A DNA stretch of 35,062 nucleotides, taken from NCBI RefSeq assembly GCF_001431645.1, contig NZ_LLXU01000116.1, positions 1 through 35,062 of the forward strand, given 5' to 3'. The translations under genes were made by a program, and so were the position numbers. This stretch comes from Stenotrophomonas panacihumi (lineage in GTDB: Bacteria > Pseudomonadota > Gammaproteobacteria > Xanthomonadales > Xanthomonadaceae). Positions 22,258 through 31,798 of this stretch are shown here, one piece after another. The notes below the pieces were generated by a model, which saw nothing but the letters and a program-made list of their open reading frames with translations, did no database searches and was not told the origin of the DNA. Numbering within the stretch: the first letter of the stretch is position 1; every line of letters starts with the position of its first letter.

Positions 22258-23496
22258 TCAGGGCTTGGCGTCGAACGCCAGCACCATGCCGGGCTTGAGC
22301 ACGCTGCCGGCCTTCAGGCCGTTGCGCGAGAGCAGCGTCTTCACCGGGATGCCGTAGCGCTTGGCGATCGTCCAGGCGGATTCGCCGTTGCGCACGGTGT
22401 GGGTGCGTGCGCTGGCCGTGGTTTTCTTGCCGGACTTGCGGGGCGTGGCGGGCGTGTCGTCGTCCGCTTCGGCCACGGTGGTGGCCACGACGGTCGGCAG
22501 CGGCTCGGCGTCGGCGTTGGCCGCCACCTGCGGATCCAGCGCCGGTGCCAGCAGGGCGCGCTGCGCGCCATTGGCCTTGCTGGCCAGGGCCGGGTTGAGC
22601 CGACCGACCATCGTCGGTTCCAGGTCGCGCTGCTTGGCCCACTGCGCGAGCGAGGCGCCGGCGGGCAGGGTGTGTTCGGTGAGGATGGGCACCGGGCGGT
22701 CGAGCGCGGCCATCAGGCCGTCCTCGGCCTGCGCCTTGTCGAGCACGCAGGCCAGCGCGTGCAACTTCTCCACATAGGCGTAAGTGACCGGCGACAGGCC
22801 GGGCAGCTTGGCCGGCTGCGCGTTCTGCGCGTTCATGCCAGCGCGGCGCAGCGACTGCAGCAGCCGGTACTCGCCGGCGTTGTAGGCCATGATGGTCAGG
22901 CGCCAGTCGCCGCCGAACATACCGTACAGCGTCTTGAGATAGCGCACCGCCGCGTCGGTGGAATCCACGGCGGAGAGGCGACCGTCGTAACTCTTGCCCA
23001 CCGGCACCTGGTGGTTGCGCGCGGTGGTCGCGATGAACTGCCACAGCCCGGCCGGACCGCTGCCGTTGCGCGCGCCGGGGCGGTAGCCGCTTTCGACAAA
23101 GGGAATCAGCGCGAACTCGGTCGGCAGGCCGGCCTCGCGCAGCTCATCCACGACATAGCCGAACAACGGCAGGACATCGTCGTCCTCGTTGGCCATGCGC
23201 GAGGGGGCGTGGGAGAAATGCTGCTGCCAGCGCGGGCTGGTCTGCTCGGCGTCGCAACCAGCGTCGGCGCGCCCGGCCAGGAAGGTCTGGAAGATGTCGC
23301 GGCCGTTGCGCGCGGTGGGCGAGGCGGGCGCCGGCTCGGCGGCCGCGAAGGCGGGCAGCAGCGCGCTGGCGTCCACGGCCGGCGCGGGAGCGGGTTGTGC
23401 CGTCGCCGGCGGGGCGGCGGGCGGGTCGTCGGCGGCCTGCCCGGCCAGCGGACACAGCGCCGCGGCAATCAGCCCGGCCAGCAACAGGCGCTTCAT
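22258..23496 (-). CDS. mltD: Membrane-bound lytic transglycosylase D-type with LysM
   Basis: Periplasmic peptidoglycan-cleaving enzyme. The 412-residue protein has a signal peptide ([21 protein letters not shown]), an Ala/Pro-rich linker (24-63), an SLT domain with catalytic Glu135 ([20 protein letters not shown]), GLWQF and AYNAGE motifs, and a C-terminal LysM domain (about 366-410, [18 protein letters not shown]). A degenerate LysM-like stretch lies near 275-305 ([18 protein letters not shown]). A cysteine occurs in the signal region but is preceded by Leu, so the lipobox is not canonical; it may be released rather than lipid-anchored, unlike E. coli MltD. Its start overlaps the gloB stop by four bases (ATGA). 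Confidence 0.9.
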   Translation of the reverse strand: MKRLLLAGLIAAALCPLAGQAADDPPAAPPATAQPAPAPAVDASALLPAFAAAEPAPASPTARNGRDIFQTFLAGRADAGCDAEQTSPRWQQHFSHAPSRMANEDDDVLPLFGYVVDELREAGLPTEFALIPFVESGYRPGARNGSGPAGLWQFIATTARNHQVPVGKSYDGRLSAVDSTDAAVRYLKTLYGMFGGDWRLTIMAYNAGEYRLLQSLRRAGMNAQNAQPAKLPGLSPVTYAYVEKLHALACVLDKAQAEDGLMAALDRPVPILTEHTLPAGASLAQWAKQRDLEPTMVGRLNPALASKANGAQRALLAPALDPQVAANADAEPLPTVVATTVAEADDDTPATPRKSGKKTTASARTHTVRNGESAWTIAKRYGIPVKTLLSRNGLKAGSVLKPGMVLAFDAKP

Positions 23497-24260
23497 GCGC
23501 GGAAACCGTCTTTCCAGCGCCGCAAGCCGGCGAACACCTCGACCTCGTCGGCCGGCGCCTGGCCCAGATGGGCGGCGACCGCCTGGCGGATCTGCGCCTG
23601 GGCGGTTCGCAGGAACGGGTTGGTCGCCTGTTCGGAAGACAGCGTCGTCGGCAGGGTGGGTCGTGCGGCATCGCGCATGGCCTGGGCCTCTGTGTGGCGG
23701 CGCTGCAGGGCCGCGTTGGCGGGATCGACGTGCAGCGCGAAGGCGGCGTTGCCGAGGGTGTATTCGTGGCCGCAGCAGACCTCGGTCTGGCCCGGCAGGG
23801 CGGCAAGGCGGCTCAGGGAGCCCAGCATCTGGGCGGGCGTACCTTCGAACATCCGCCCACAGCCCAGGCTGAACAAGGTGTCGCCGCAGAACAGCCGGCC
23901 ACCGCCCACGTAGGCGACATGGCTGAGCGTGTGCCCCGGTACCGCGAGCACCTCGAAGGTTTCGCCGAGCAGGTCCAGGCGGTCGCCATCGGCCACGCGG
24001 TGGGTCGCGCTGTCGATGCGCGGGTCTTCCGGGGCGTAGACGGCCAGGCCCGGCCAGCGCGCCCGCAGTTCCGGGACGCCGCCGATGTGGTCGTTATGGT
24101 GATGGGTGAGCAGCACCGCCTCGGGTGCCCAGCCTTCGGACTGCGCGGCGGCCAGCACGGGCGCCGCCTGTCCGGGATCGACCACGATCGCGCGGCCATC
24201 CTCGCTGACCAGCGCCCAGATGTAATTGTCCTCGAATGCGGGCAGGGCGCTCAGTCGCAT
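23493..24260 (-). CDS. gloB: Hydroxyacylglutathione hydrolase (glyoxalase II)
   Basis: Hydrolyses S-lactoylglutathione to lactate and glutathione, finishing methylglyoxal detoxification. The 255-residue metallo-beta-lactamase-fold protein carries the binuclear metal motif THHHNDH (52-58), the further ligands in VPGHTLSH and FCGDTLF, and the C-terminal glutathione-binding end (NPFLR ... RRWKDGFR). The start at 24260 ([15 protein letters not shown]) matches the family start closely. Only 11 bases separate it from the divergent yafS gene. mltD overlaps its stop, as part of the mltD-gloB-yafS-rnhA-dnaQ block also found in E. coli. Confidence 0.95.
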   Translation of the reverse strand: MRLSALPAFEDNYIWALVSEDGRAIVVDPGQAAPVLAAAQSEGWAPEAVLLTHHHNDHIGGVPELRARWPGLAVYAPEDPRIDSATHRVADGDRLDLLGETFEVLAVPGHTLSHVAYVGGGRLFCGDTLFSLGCGRMFEGTPAQMLGSLSRLAALPGQTEVCCGHEYTLGNAAFALHVDPANAALQRRHTEAQAMRDAARPTLPTTLSSEQATNPFLRTAQAQIRQAVAAHLGQAPADEVEVFAGLRRWKDGFRA

Positions 24261-24271
24261 AGAATTGGAAC

Positions 24272-24934
24272 ATGCCTTTCGTGTCGCTCCCCCGTCAAGC
24301 CGGTGTCTCATCCTGGTTTGATATCGGGGCGGGGCGGGCGCTGCTGGACGCCGAGCAGCCCGGCATCCTGAACGGTTTGCGCAGCCGCCCGGCCCAGCCG
24401 TGGCTGTGGATCGGCCCGGTCGCGCCCACGGGCGAGCGTCCCGACCTGCAGGCCCGCGGCATCCGCCTGCGGCCGGGCATGGTCCCGGGCAGCTTCGCCG
24501 GCGACCTGCATTGCACGCTGCCGCTGCCGCTGGTGGCCGAGAGCGTCCAGTCCATCGTCCTGCAGCATGTGCCGCTGGCCGGCATCGAACCGCTGCTGGC
24601 CGAATGCGAGCGCATCCTGATGCCGGGCGGGCGGTTGTGGGTCTATGCGCTCAACCCGTTCAGCCCGTACCGTTTGCGCTGGCGCCGCCATGGGCCGCAG
24701 GTGATGCAGCCGCTGCGCTGGCGTGCCCTGGTGCAGGGCGCGGGGCTGCGCTGCCTCGGCCAGGCGGGCTACCTGGGCACCACCTGGCGCGTGGAAGCCG
24801 GCGCCGAGGCGGAAGCCGCCGGCTCGGCGCCGTGGCGCGCGGTGTGCGTGATCGAGGCGGAGAAGCGCGTGATCGCCCCGGTTGGCCCGGTGCCGGCAGG
24901 GGTGAACTGGCGACGCCCGGTCGCCACCATCTGA
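24272..24934 (+). CDS. yafS: YafS-like methyltransferase-domain protein
   Basis: A 220-residue protein related to the putative SAM-dependent methyltransferase YafS found at the same place in E. coli. Recognisable are the acidic-loop region equivalent ([21 protein letters not shown] split in the middle) and the family segment [23 protein letters not shown]. The usual glycine-rich SAM motif I is not clear: the only candidate, DIGAGR near the N-terminus, lies too early and is not followed by an acidic strand end. Catalytic activity is therefore uncertain. The start at 24272 is 11 bases from gloB, and rnhA follows after 24 bases, so it likely shares a transcript with rnhA and dnaQ. Confidence 0.78.
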   Translation: MPFVSLPRQAGVSSWFDIGAGRALLDAEQPGILNGLRSRPAQPWLWIGPVAPTGERPDLQARGIRLRPGMVPGSFAGDLHCTLPLPLVAESVQSIVLQHVPLAGIEPLLAECERILMPGGRLWVYALNPFSPYRLRWRRHGPQVMQPLRWRALVQGAGLRCLGQAGYLGTTWRVEAGAEAEAAGSAPWRAVCVIEAEKRVIAPVGPVPAGVNWRRPVATI

Positions 24935-24958
24935 TGTATTCGTGTCCTTTGGGGAACC

Positions 24959-25411
24959 ATGAAGTCGATTGAAATCCACACCGACGGCTCCTGCCTCGGC
25001 AATCCCGGCCCTGGCGGCTGGGCGGCGCTGCTGCGCTACAACGGGCGCGAGAAGGCGCTGTCGGGCGGCGAGCCCAACACCACCAACAACCGCATGGAGC
25101 TGATGGGGGCGATCATGGCGCTGGAAGCGCTGACCGAACCCTGCCAGATCATCCTGCACACCGATTCGCAGTACGTGCGCCAGGGCATCACCGAATGGAT
25201 GGCCGGCTGGCTGCGCCGGCAGTGGAAGACCGCCGGCGGCGATCCGGTGAAGAACCGCGAGCTGTGGGAGCGCCTGCACCAGGCGACGCTGCGGCACAAG
25301 ATCGATTGGCGCTGGGTGAAGGGTCACAATGGCGACCCGGACAACGAGCGCGTCGACCAGCTCGCCCGTGCCCAGGCCGTGGCCCAGCGCCATGCCACTC
25401 CCGCCAGCTGA
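24959..25411 (+). CDS. rnhA: Ribonuclease HI
   Basis: Cleaves the RNA strand of RNA-DNA hybrids, removing primers and R-loops. The 150-residue protein has all catalytic residues, shifted by one from E. coli: Asp9 (HTDGS), Glu47 (NRMELM), Asp69 (HTDSQYV), His123 (VKGHNG) and Asp133 (NERVD). The basic handle ([11 protein letters not shown]) is present. The start at 24959 is preceded by GGGGAACC. dnaQ starts 7 bases after the stop codon. Confidence 0.98.
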   Translation: MKSIEIHTDGSCLGNPGPGGWAALLRYNGREKALSGGEPNTTNNRMELMGAIMALEALTEPCQIILHTDSQYVRQGITEWMAGWLRRQWKTAGGDPVKNRELWERLHQATLRHKIDWRWVKGHNGDPDNERVDQLARAQAVAQRHATPAS

Positions 25412-25418
25412 GGGCCGC

Positions 25419-26153
25419 ATGCGCCAGATCATCCTCGATACCGAAACCACCGGCCTGGAATGGCGAAAGGGCAACCGCATCGTCGAACTCGGCGCGGTGG
25501 AGCTGCTGGAGCGTCGCCCCAGCGGCAACAACTTCCACCGCTACCTCAAGCCGGATTGCGACTTCGAGCCCGGCGCGCAGGAAGTCACCGGCCTGACGCT
25601 GGAGTTCCTCGCCGACAAGCCGGCCTTCGAGGACGTGGTGGACGAGTTCCTCGCCTTCATCGATGGCGCCGAGCTGATCATCCACAACGCGCAGTTCGAC
25701 CTGGGCTTCCTCGACGCCGAGCTCGCACGGCTGGGCGAGGGCTACGGCCGCATCCTGGACCGCTGCACGGTGATCGATACGCTGGTGATGGCGCGCGAGC
25801 GTTATCCCGGGCAGCGCAACTCGCTCGATGCGCTGTGCAAGCGCCTGGGCGTGGACAACACGCACCGCCAGCTGCACGGCGCGCTGCTCGACTCGCAGAT
25901 CCTCGGCGAGGTGTACCTGGCGCTGACCTCCGGCCAGGAAGAGATCGGCTTTGCGCCGCTGGAGAGCGAAGCGGCCGCCGGGGCCGGCGTGGCGTTCAGC
26001 ACGTCGGTGCTGCTGCCGCGCCCGCGCGTGGTGGCCACGGCTTCCGAGCTGGAAGCGCACGAAGCTCGGCTGGCCAAGCTGCGCAAGAAGGCCGGGCGCG
26101 CGCTGTGGGACGCGCCGGAAGAGATCGAAGCGCCGGCGGTGGCGGCCGGCTGA
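25419..26153 (+). CDS. dnaQ: DNA polymerase III epsilon subunit (proofreading exonuclease)
   Basis: 3'-5' exonuclease of the replicative polymerase. The 244-residue product starts at the ATG at 25419 (MRQIILDTETTG), supported by GAGGG within the end of rnhA. Exo I (DTETTG, Asp7 and Glu9), Exo II (HNAQFDLGFLDAEL) and Exo III-epsilon (HGALLDSQIL) are all visible. The C-terminal region (about 185-244) is the flexible tail that binds the polymerase subunit and is rich in Ala and Glu. Translational coupling with rnhA is likely given the 7-base spacing. It is convergent with the phosphatase gene across 15 bases. Confidence 0.97.
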   Translation: MRQIILDTETTGLEWRKGNRIVELGAVELLERRPSGNNFHRYLKPDCDFEPGAQEVTGLTLEFLADKPAFEDVVDEFLAFIDGAELIIHNAQFDLGFLDAELARLGEGYGRILDRCTVIDTLVMARERYPGQRNSLDALCKRLGVDNTHRQLHGALLDSQILGEVYLALTSGQEEIGFAPLESEAAAGAGVAFSTSVLLPRPRVVATASELEAHEARLAKLRKKAGRALWDAPEEIEAPAVAAG

Positions 26154-26168
26154 GCCGCCGCGCTGCCC

Positions 26169-26873
26169 TCAGTGGCAGCGCACGAGGATGGCGGTGATGT
26201 TGTCCGAACCGCCGCCATCGAGCGCGGCGGCAATCAGCGAATCCACGCATTCCTGCGCGCTGCATTCCTCGTAGGCGAGGGCATCGGCGATGCCCGCGTC
26301 GTCCACTTCCTCGGTCAGCCCGTCACTGCACAGCAGCAGCTGCATGCCCGGGCGCAGCTCGCCGGTCATCGTCGCCACGTTTAGATGCGCCGGGTCGGTG
26401 ACGCCCAGCGCCTGCGTGACCACGTTGCGATGCGGATGCGCGCGGGCCTGTTCGCTGGTCAGGCTGCCCTGGGCGACGAGTTCCTGCACGTAGCTGTGGT
26501 CCTGGCTGAGCTGGGCCAGGCGCCCTTCGCGCCACAGGTAGGCGCGGCTGTCGCCGACCCAGGCCACTTCGAAGCGGTTGCCCTGCACGCGCGCGGCCAC
26601 CACGGTGGTGCCCATCGGCAGGGTGTCGTTGCGGCGGCGCGAGGCACGGATGATTTCCTCGTCGGCCACGCGGATCGCCTGTTCCAGCGGCGTACCGGCG
26701 CGGATCTCGCGCACGATGGTCTCGCGGGCCAGCGCGCTGGCCAGTTCGCCGCAGGCGTGGCCGCCCATCCCGTCGGCCACCAACCACAGGCCCAGCTCGC
26801 TGTCGCCGTAATAGGTGTCTTCGTTCAGTTCGCGGCGCAGACCGCTATGGGTCAGGTGTCCGAATTCGAGCAT
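26169..26873 (-). CDS. PP2C-family Ser/Thr protein phosphatase
   Basis: A 234-residue metal-dependent protein phosphatase of the PPM/Stp1 type, expected in the cytoplasm because no signal or membrane segment is present. The metal-binding residues are in NEDTYY (17-22), VADGMGGH (32-39), LLCSDGLTEEV and GGSDNITAILV near the C-terminus, the full minimal set for a bacterial PP2C. The ATG at 26873 gives the normal N-terminus MLEFGHLTHSGLRRELNEDT; the frame upstream runs antisense through tRNA-Ser. No partner kinase or FHA gene is adjacent, so the target is unknown. Similar enzymes often sit in type VI secretion loci, but none is here. Confidence 0.92.
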   Translation of the reverse strand: MLEFGHLTHSGLRRELNEDTYYGDSELGLWLVADGMGGHACGELASALARETIVREIRAGTPLEQAIRVADEEIIRASRRRNDTLPMGTTVVAARVQGNRFEVAWVGDSRAYLWREGRLAQLSQDHSYVQELVAQGSLTSEQARAHPHRNVVTQALGVTDPAHLNVATMTGELRPGMQLLLCSDGLTEEVDDAGIADALAYEECSAQECVDSLIAAALDGGGSDNITAILVRCH

Positions 26874-26988
26874 GGTGCGGCGGCAAGGGGTTTGGCTGCG
26901 AAATTGAACGCCATCATCGCGGCCGGCCGGACATCCGGCAACCTGCGGTGCAATACCGCGGCAGGTGCGCGGTGGGCGAACGGATCGC

Positions 26989-27017
26989 TTGTCCGCGCGC
27001 GCAATGCCCCGTATCAT
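26989..27017 (+). promoter_or_regulatory. Promoter of tRNA-Ser
   Basis: TTGTCC (26989-26994), 17-base spacer, TATCAT (27012-27017), 29 bases before the tRNA. Confidence 0.68.
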
Positions 27018-27046
27018 GCACGGCCCCGGTTCGCCGGGGACCACCC

Positions 27047-27137
27047 GGGAAGGTGGCAGAGCGGTTGAATGTACCTGACTCGAAATCAGGCAGGCGTTTA
27101 TAGCGCCTCGGGGGTTCGAATCCCCCCCTTCCCGCCA
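27047..27137 (+). tRNA. tRNA-Ser (anticodon CGA)
   Basis: 91-base class II tRNA: acceptor GGGAAGG/CCTTCCC, anticodon stem CCTGA/TCAGG with loop CTCGAAA, long variable arm, encoded CCA. Confidence 0.96.
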
Positions 27138-27145
27138 GCATCCTA

Positions 27146-27173
27146 CAAAGCCCCCGCAAGGGGGCTTTGTTTT
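27146..27173 (+). terminator. Intrinsic terminator of tRNA-Ser
   Basis: CAAAGCCCCC / GGGGGCTTTG (27146-27155, 27160-27169) with a GCAA tetraloop and TTTT. Confidence 0.9.
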
Positions 27174-27241
27174 GCCTGCAGCCATGCCGTCCACGTGCGG
27201 GGCGCTAGACTGCACTTCTTTCCGCGCAACCGGTAACCGCC

Positions 27242-27643
27242 ATGTCCGAAATCCTCGTGCCCGTCTCTTTCGGTGAACTGCTCGACAAGATCGCCATCCT
27301 GCAGATCAAGTCCGAGCGCATGAGCGACGAAGCCAAGCTGCTCAACGTGCGCAACGAGCTCAGCGCGCTGGAGAAGACCTGGATGGCGCACCCGGCCGCC
27401 GGCCACGACATCGCCCGCCTGCGCGCCGACCTGAAGGCGGTCAACGAGCGCCTGTGGGTGATCGAGGACGACATCCGCATCAAGGAGAAGGCGCAGGCCT
27501 TCGACGAGGAGTTCATCCGCCTGGCCCGCAGCGTGTACTTCGAGAACGACGAGCGCGCGCGGATCAAGAAGGAGATCAACCTGGCGCTGGGTTCGAGCTA
27601 CGTGGAAGAGAAGTCCTACCAGGATTACCGCGCGGGCGCGTAA
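27242..27643 (+). CDS. DUF6165 family protein
   Basis: A 133-residue soluble, strongly helical protein starting MSEILVPVSFGELLDKIAIL. I recognise the family as DUF6165, whose function is not established. The middle is a charged heptad-like helix (RLRADLKAVNERLWVIEDDIR) and the end is VEEKSYQDYRAGA. It faces the opsX-like glycosyltransferase gene, and members of this family tend to occur near surface-polysaccharide genes, so a link to lipopolysaccharide assembly is possible but unproven. The ATG at 27242 is the clear start. Confidence 0.8.
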   Translation: MSEILVPVSFGELLDKIAILQIKSERMSDEAKLLNVRNELSALEKTWMAHPAAGHDIARLRADLKAVNERLWVIEDDIRIKEKAQAFDEEFIRLARSVYFENDERARIKKEINLALGSSYVEEKSYQDYRAGA

Positions 27644-27666
27644 GCGCCCGGCCAGCGAACCTGCCG

Positions 27667-27688
27667 ACGGGCGCCGCGAGGCGCCCGT
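27667..27688. terminator. Hairpin between convergent DUF6165 and opsX-like genes
   Basis: ACGGGCGCC / GGCGCCCGT (27667-27675, 27680-27688) with a GCGA tetraloop. No long T tract on either side (TGTCGTTTC on plus), so a moderate bidirectional terminator. Confidence 0.55.
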
Positions 27689-27695
27689 TGTCGTT

Positions 27696-28745
27696 TCAGC
27701 GGCCGTGGTCGGCGCGGTAGCGCTCGAATGCGGCGATGGCGTCGTCCACGGTCACCAGCGCCATGACGTCGTCGAACTCGATCTTCGTGCCCCAGGCCAG
27801 CGCGTCGGCCGGCTTGCCGAGGAACTTGCGCGCGGCATCGTCGTAGCGGTCCACGCAATAGCGGCGATCGGAGTAAGGGCCGCTGCGGTGCGGGTTGCTG
27901 GCCGCGTGCAGGCCGAGGACCTTGGTGCCCATCGCGTTGCCGATGTGCATCGGCCCCGAGTCCGGGGTGACCAGCAGCTGCGCGCGCGCCAGCAGGGCCG
28001 GCAGCTGCTTGAGGGTGTCCTTGCCGACCAGGTCCAGCGCCGGGGTTTCGAGCTGGGCCTGGATGGCGTCGGCGGTCTGCCGTTCCAGTTCGCTGCGCCC
28101 GCCGCACAGCACCACCCGCCAGCCCTGGCGCGCGGCGTGGTTGGCCAGCGCGGCGTGGCGGTCCGGGTACCAGTTGCGGCGCACATGGCTGGAGCACGGG
28201 GAGATCATCAGCACCGGGCGGCCGTCCTCGGGCCACTGCGCTGCGGCCCATTCCCACGCCTCGGCCGGCACCGGCAGGTCCCAGCGCACGGTGTCCTGGC
28301 GCAGGCCCAGCGGCTCGCAGAAGCTGCCGATCGCGTCGAGGACGTGGATGCCGGGGCGGTCGGGGATGCGCTCGTTGACGAACAGCCCGTGCAAATCCTT
28401 CGAGCGGCTGCGGTCGTAGCCCACGCGGCGGCGCGCACGGATGAAGGCCGACAGCACGTTCGCGCGGAACGCCACCTGCATCTGCAGCAAGGCATCGAAG
28501 CGGCCCAGCGGGGCGAGTTCGCGGCCGAGCGCGCGCATGCCGGCCAGGCCGCTGCGCTTGTCGTAGGTGTGGAAGGTGACGCCTTGCAGGCCGTCGAGCA
28601 GCTTGCGCCCGGCCGGATCGATCACCCAGTGCATCGGCGCATCGGGCCAGGCCTGCTGCAGGGTGCGCACCAGCGGCACCACGTGGGTGACATCGCCCAG
28701 GGCCGATAGCCGCAGCAAACACAGGGTAGGGGACGCTGGCGCCAT
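27696..28745 (-). CDS. opsX: Glycosyltransferase family 9 (OpsX-like heptosyltransferase)
   Basis: A 349-residue ADP-heptose:LPS heptosyltransferase-family enzyme that builds the lipopolysaccharide inner core on the cytoplasmic face. The N-terminus [29 protein letters not shown] and the nucleotide-sugar region [33 protein letters not shown] (given by its ends VTPDSGPMH and HRSGPY) are typical of family 9. In Haemophilus the OpsX branch adds the first heptose to a single phosphorylated Kdo made by KdkA; here kdkA is the divergent neighbour 21 bases away, which favours the OpsX role over WaaC or WaaF. The symbol rests on this context and on the known Xanthomonas opsX locus, not on a search. Confidence 0.72.
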   Translation of the reverse strand: MAPASPTLCLLRLSALGDVTHVVPLVRTLQQAWPDAPMHWVIDPAGRKLLDGLQGVTFHTYDKRSGLAGMRALGRELAPLGRFDALLQMQVAFRANVLSAFIRARRRVGYDRSRSKDLHGLFVNERIPDRPGIHVLDAIGSFCEPLGLRQDTVRWDLPVPAEAWEWAAAQWPEDGRPVLMISPCSSHVRRNWYPDRHAALANHAARQGWRVVLCGGRSELERQTADAIQAQLETPALDLVGKDTLKQLPALLARAQLLVTPDSGPMHIGNAMGTKVLGLHAASNPHRSGPYSDRRYCVDRYDDAARKFLGKPADALAWGTKIEFDDVMALVTVDDAIAAFERYRADHGR

Positions 28746-28766
28746 GGTGTTGTTAGACTCGATGGA

Positions 28767-29516
28767 ATGGTTGCCTTCGACGCCACTGAAGCGCTGACGC
28801 CGTGCCGCGAGGGCCGCGGATACGGCGCCATTCTGTTCGACCGTCAGCGACTGCGGCAAGCCGATCCTTCCTTGTTCTCGCCCGCGCGCTGGGGCGACAA
28901 GGCGCGCCCGGTGGGCGAGGGTGGTCGCGGCGGCGCGTGGTTCGTCGATGCGCCTTTCGGCCACTGCGTGCTGCGGCAATACCTCCGCGGCGGCCTGGCC
29001 GCCCAGCTCAGCCGCGACCACTACCTGTGGCAGGGCGCCAACCGCACGCGCAGTTTTGCCGAGTTCCGGCTGATGCGCGCACTGGTGGCGCGCAAGCTGC
29101 CGGTGCCGCGCCCGCTGGCGGCCTTCTACATGCGCGAGGGCCTGCGCTACCGCGCGGCCATCCTCATGGAGAGGCTGGAGGGCGTGCGCTCGCTGGCCGA
29201 CCGCGCGCTGGTGGCCGGGCATGGCGCCCCCTGGGAGGAGACCGGCCGGCTGATCGCGCGCTTCCATCGCGCCGGCCTGGACCATGCCGACCTCAACGCG
29301 CACAACATCCTGTTCGACGGCAACGGCCACGGCTGGCTGATCGATTTCGACCGCGGCGTGCTGCGCATCCCCGCCACTGGCTGGCGCGAGGCCAACCTGG
29401 CGCGCCTGCTGCGTTCGCTGCACAAGCTGCGCGGCGAGCGCAGCCGCGAGGAAGTCGACAAGGATTTCGCCCGCCTGCGCCGCGCCTACGACCTGGCCTG
29501 GAACCGGGGATACTGA
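28767..29516 (+). CDS. kdkA: 3-deoxy-D-manno-octulosonic acid (Kdo) kinase
   Basis: Phosphorylates the Kdo residue attached to lipid A, on the cytoplasmic side of the inner membrane. The 249-residue protein has the small-kinase fold: catalytic Asp175 in [10 protein letters not shown] (171-180), metal-binding DFD at 193-195, and the N-lobe Glu in [11 protein letters not shown]. Length and the N-terminal YGAILFD segment match KdkA. The ATG at 28767 is used; an ATG at 28762 is in another frame. It leads a tight unit with the MBL-fold and moa genes (next gene starts one base after its stop) and is divergent from the opsX-like gene. Confidence 0.92.
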   Translation: MVAFDATEALTPCREGRGYGAILFDRQRLRQADPSLFSPARWGDKARPVGEGGRGGAWFVDAPFGHCVLRQYLRGGLAAQLSRDHYLWQGANRTRSFAEFRLMRALVARKLPVPRPLAAFYMREGLRYRAAILMERLEGVRSLADRALVAGHGAPWEETGRLIARFHRAGLDHADLNAHNILFDGNGHGWLIDFDRGVLRIPATGWREANLARLLRSLHKLRGERSREEVDKDFARLRRAYDLAWNRGY

Positions 29517-29517
29517 G

Positions 29518-30273
29518 ATGGCCTGGTCGCTGCGTTTCCAAGGGGTGGGCAACGCCTCGGCGGTGGAGCTCGGCTCGCCGATGTCCACGATCGAGCGCGA
29601 CGGCGCGCCGTGGCTGACCATCGACTGCGGCGCCGAGGGCCTGACCGCCTTCCAGGCCACCTACGGCCACCTGCCGCGGGCGATCTTCGTCACCCATGTG
29701 CACCTGGACCACGTCGCCGGCTTCGAGCGCCTGTTCGTGGACAGCTATTTCTCCGAACGGCGTGGCCAGACGCGGCTGTACGTGCCGGCCACCGTGGTGC
29801 CGCTGCTGCACCGCCGCGTGGGCGATTACCCGAACGTGCTGGCCGAAGGCGGCGCGAACTTCTGGGATGCCTTCCAGTTGATCCCGGTGGGCGATGCGTT
29901 CTGGCACGACGACGTGCGCCTGGAAGTGTTCGCCGCGCGCCACCACTGGCCCGAGACCGCCTACGGCCTGCGCCTGAAGGGCGCACTGGCGTGGACGGGC
30001 GACACCCGTCCGATTCCCGAAGTGCTGGCCCGTTATGCCGATGCGGACGAACTGATCGCGCATGACTGCGGCCTTCACGGCAACCCGTCGCATACTGGCG
30101 TGGACGACCTGGAGCGGGAATATCCCGCCGCGCTGCGCCAACGCATGATGCTCTACCACTACGCCAGCCATGCCGATGCCGAAAGCCTGCGCGCGCGCGG
30201 GCACCGGGTCGCGCGCCCGGGCGAAACGGTGGCATTGGCCGAGCCCAGCGCCGAGCGCCGGCAGCCGGCATGA
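29518..30273 (+). CDS. MBL-fold metallo-hydrolase
   Basis: A 251-residue metallo-beta-lactamase-fold hydrolase without signal peptide. The metal motif is THVHLDH (His60, His62, Asp64, His65), with further ligands in [16 protein letters not shown] and the late YHYASH. This resembles the ribonuclease Z/phosphodiesterase branch rather than glyoxalase II or beta-lactamases, because of the WTGDTRP and [12 protein letters not shown] segments. Substrate unknown. It starts one base after kdkA and overlaps moaA by four bases (ATGA), so it is translated with both. Whether it serves lipopolysaccharide, cofactor synthesis or neither cannot be told. Confidence 0.85.
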   Translation: MAWSLRFQGVGNASAVELGSPMSTIERDGAPWLTIDCGAEGLTAFQATYGHLPRAIFVTHVHLDHVAGFERLFVDSYFSERRGQTRLYVPATVVPLLHRRVGDYPNVLAEGGANFWDAFQLIPVGDAFWHDDVRLEVFAARHHWPETAYGLRLKGALAWTGDTRPIPEVLARYADADELIAHDCGLHGNPSHTGVDDLEREYPAALRQRMMLYHYASHADAESLRARGHRVARPGETVALAEPSAERRQPA

Positions 30274-31295
30274 ACGCCCGGCCGCAGGTGGCAGGCCTGC
30301 CGGGGTTGCGCGACCGTCGCCAGCGTCCCCTGCGCGATCTGCGGTTGTCGGTGATCGAAGCCTGCAATTTCCGCTGCGGCTATTGCATGCCGGCCGACCG
30401 CATCGCCGACGACCACGGCCTGGACAGCGCCGGGCGCCTGGACTTCGCGCAGATCGAAACCCTGGTGCGCGCGTTCGCCCGGCAAGGGGTGAGCAAGCTG
30501 CGCCTGACCGGCGGCGAGCCGCTGCTGCGTCGCGATTTGCCGGCGCTGGTGGCGCGGCTGGTCGCCATCGAGGGCATCGAGGACGTGGCGATGACCACCA
30601 ACGGCGCGCTGCTCGCCCGGCATGCCAAGGCACTATGCGAGGCAGGCCTGGGCCGGGTGACGGTGAGCCTGGATGCGCTGGAGCCGGCGTTGTTCGCGCG
30701 CCTGTCCGGCGAGCGCGGGCGCATCGGCGACGTGCTGGCCGGCATCGATGCGGCGGCGGCCGCCGGGTTGCCGGTCAAGCTCAACAGCGTGATCCAGCGC
30801 GGGGTCAACGAAGACCAGGTGTTGCCGCTGGTCGAGCACTTCCGTGGCAGCGGTCACGTGCTGCGTTTCATCGAATACATGGACGTGGGTACCTGCAATG
30901 GCTGGCAGGCCGGCGAGGTGGTGCCTTCGTCCGAGTTGCATGCGCGCATCCACGCGCGCTGGCCGCTGCGCGCGCTCGATGCGCAGTACCGCGGCGAGGT
31001 GGCCGAGCGGCATGCGTTTGCCGATGGCGCTGGCGAGATCGGTTTCGTCAGTTCGATCACCGCGCCGTTCTGCGGCGATTGCCATCGCGCGCGGGTGTCG
31101 GCCGATGGCCAGTTGTATACCTGCCTGTTCGCCGGCCAGGGCCGCGATTTGCGTCCGGCGCTGGCGCACGGCGAAGCGGCGTTGGCCGATGCGATCGCCG
31201 GCATCTGGCAGGCGCGCGACGATCGTTACAGCGAATTGCGCGGGAGTCCGCGGGCCGGTCGTCGGCACGTGGAGATGTTCCTGGTGGGAGGTTGA
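30270..31295 (+). CDS. moaA: GTP 3',8-cyclase MoaA
   Basis: Radical SAM enzyme that, with MoaC, turns GTP into cyclic pyranopterin monophosphate, the first step of molybdenum cofactor synthesis. The 341-residue protein has the N-terminal cluster cysteines Cys32, Cys36 and Cys39 (CNFRCGYC), the GGEP SAM motif, the C-terminal cluster Cys268, Cys271 and Cys285 (CGDCHRAR ... YTC), and the essential terminal Gly-Gly. The ATG at 30270 overlaps the stop of the MBL gene. moaC begins two bases after its stop. Confidence 0.96.
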   Translation: MNARPQVAGLPGLRDRRQRPLRDLRLSVIEACNFRCGYCMPADRIADDHGLDSAGRLDFAQIETLVRAFARQGVSKLRLTGGEPLLRRDLPALVARLVAIEGIEDVAMTTNGALLARHAKALCEAGLGRVTVSLDALEPALFARLSGERGRIGDVLAGIDAAAAAGLPVKLNSVIQRGVNEDQVLPLVEHFRGSGHVLRFIEYMDVGTCNGWQAGEVVPSSELHARIHARWPLRALDAQYRGEVAERHAFADGAGEIGFVSSITAPFCGDCHRARVSADGQLYTCLFAGQGRDLRPALAHGEAALADAIAGIWQARDDRYSELRGSPRAGRRHVEMFLVGG

Positions 31296-31297
31296 GG

Positions 31298-31798
31298 GTG
31301 GCGGTATCGAAAAAGGGGAAGCGCACGCTGACCCATCTGGACGCCGCCGGCCAGCCGGCGATGGTGGACGTCACCGACAAGGCGGTCAGCTCGCGCAGCG
31401 CGGTGGCCGAGTCGCGCGTGCGCTTTCCCGCCGAGGTGGCGCGGCAGCTGCGCGCCGATGCCTTGCGCAGCGCCAAGGGCGGCATCGTGGATACGGCGGT
31501 GATCGCCGGCACGATGGCGGTGAAGCGGACGCACGAGTTGATTCCGTTCTGCCATCCGTTGCCGATCGACGGCTGCCGCATCGTCATCGAATGGGCGGGC
31601 GAGCAGGTGTTGCGGATCGAGTGCACGGTGCGCAGCACGCATCGCACGGGCGTGGAGATGGAAGCGCTGACGGGCGCGAGCGTGGCGGCGTTGACGGTCT
31701 ACGACATGTGCAAGGCGTTGTCGCACGCGATGGTGATCGGCCCGACGAAACTGCTGGGCAAGCGGGGCGGTCGTCGCGACGTGGGGCGTGCGCCGTGA
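31298..31798 (+). CDS. moaC: Cyclic pyranopterin monophosphate synthase MoaC
   Basis: Second enzyme of molybdopterin synthesis, acting on the MoaA product. The 166-residue protein has [37 protein letters not shown], the [21 protein letters not shown] block and the final LLGKRGGR, all characteristic of MoaC active sites. The start is the GTG at 31298, with GGGAGG (31286-31291) 6 bases before it. The stop overlaps the GTG start of moaD as GTGA (31795-31798). Confidence 0.95.
   Translation: MAVSKKGKRTLTHLDAAGQPAMVDVTDKAVSSRSAVAESRVRFPAEVARQLRADALRSAKGGIVDTAVIAGTMAVKRTHELIPFCHPLPIDGCRIVIEWAGEQVLRIECTVRSTHRTGVEMEALTGASVAALTVYDMCKALSHAMVIGPTKLLGKRGGRRDVGRAP

Noticed and set aside
28746..29660. 300-codon upstream extension of the opsX-like gene
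   Set aside because: It runs antisense through kdkA and the MBL gene. The start at 28745 gives the standard family 9 N-terminus.
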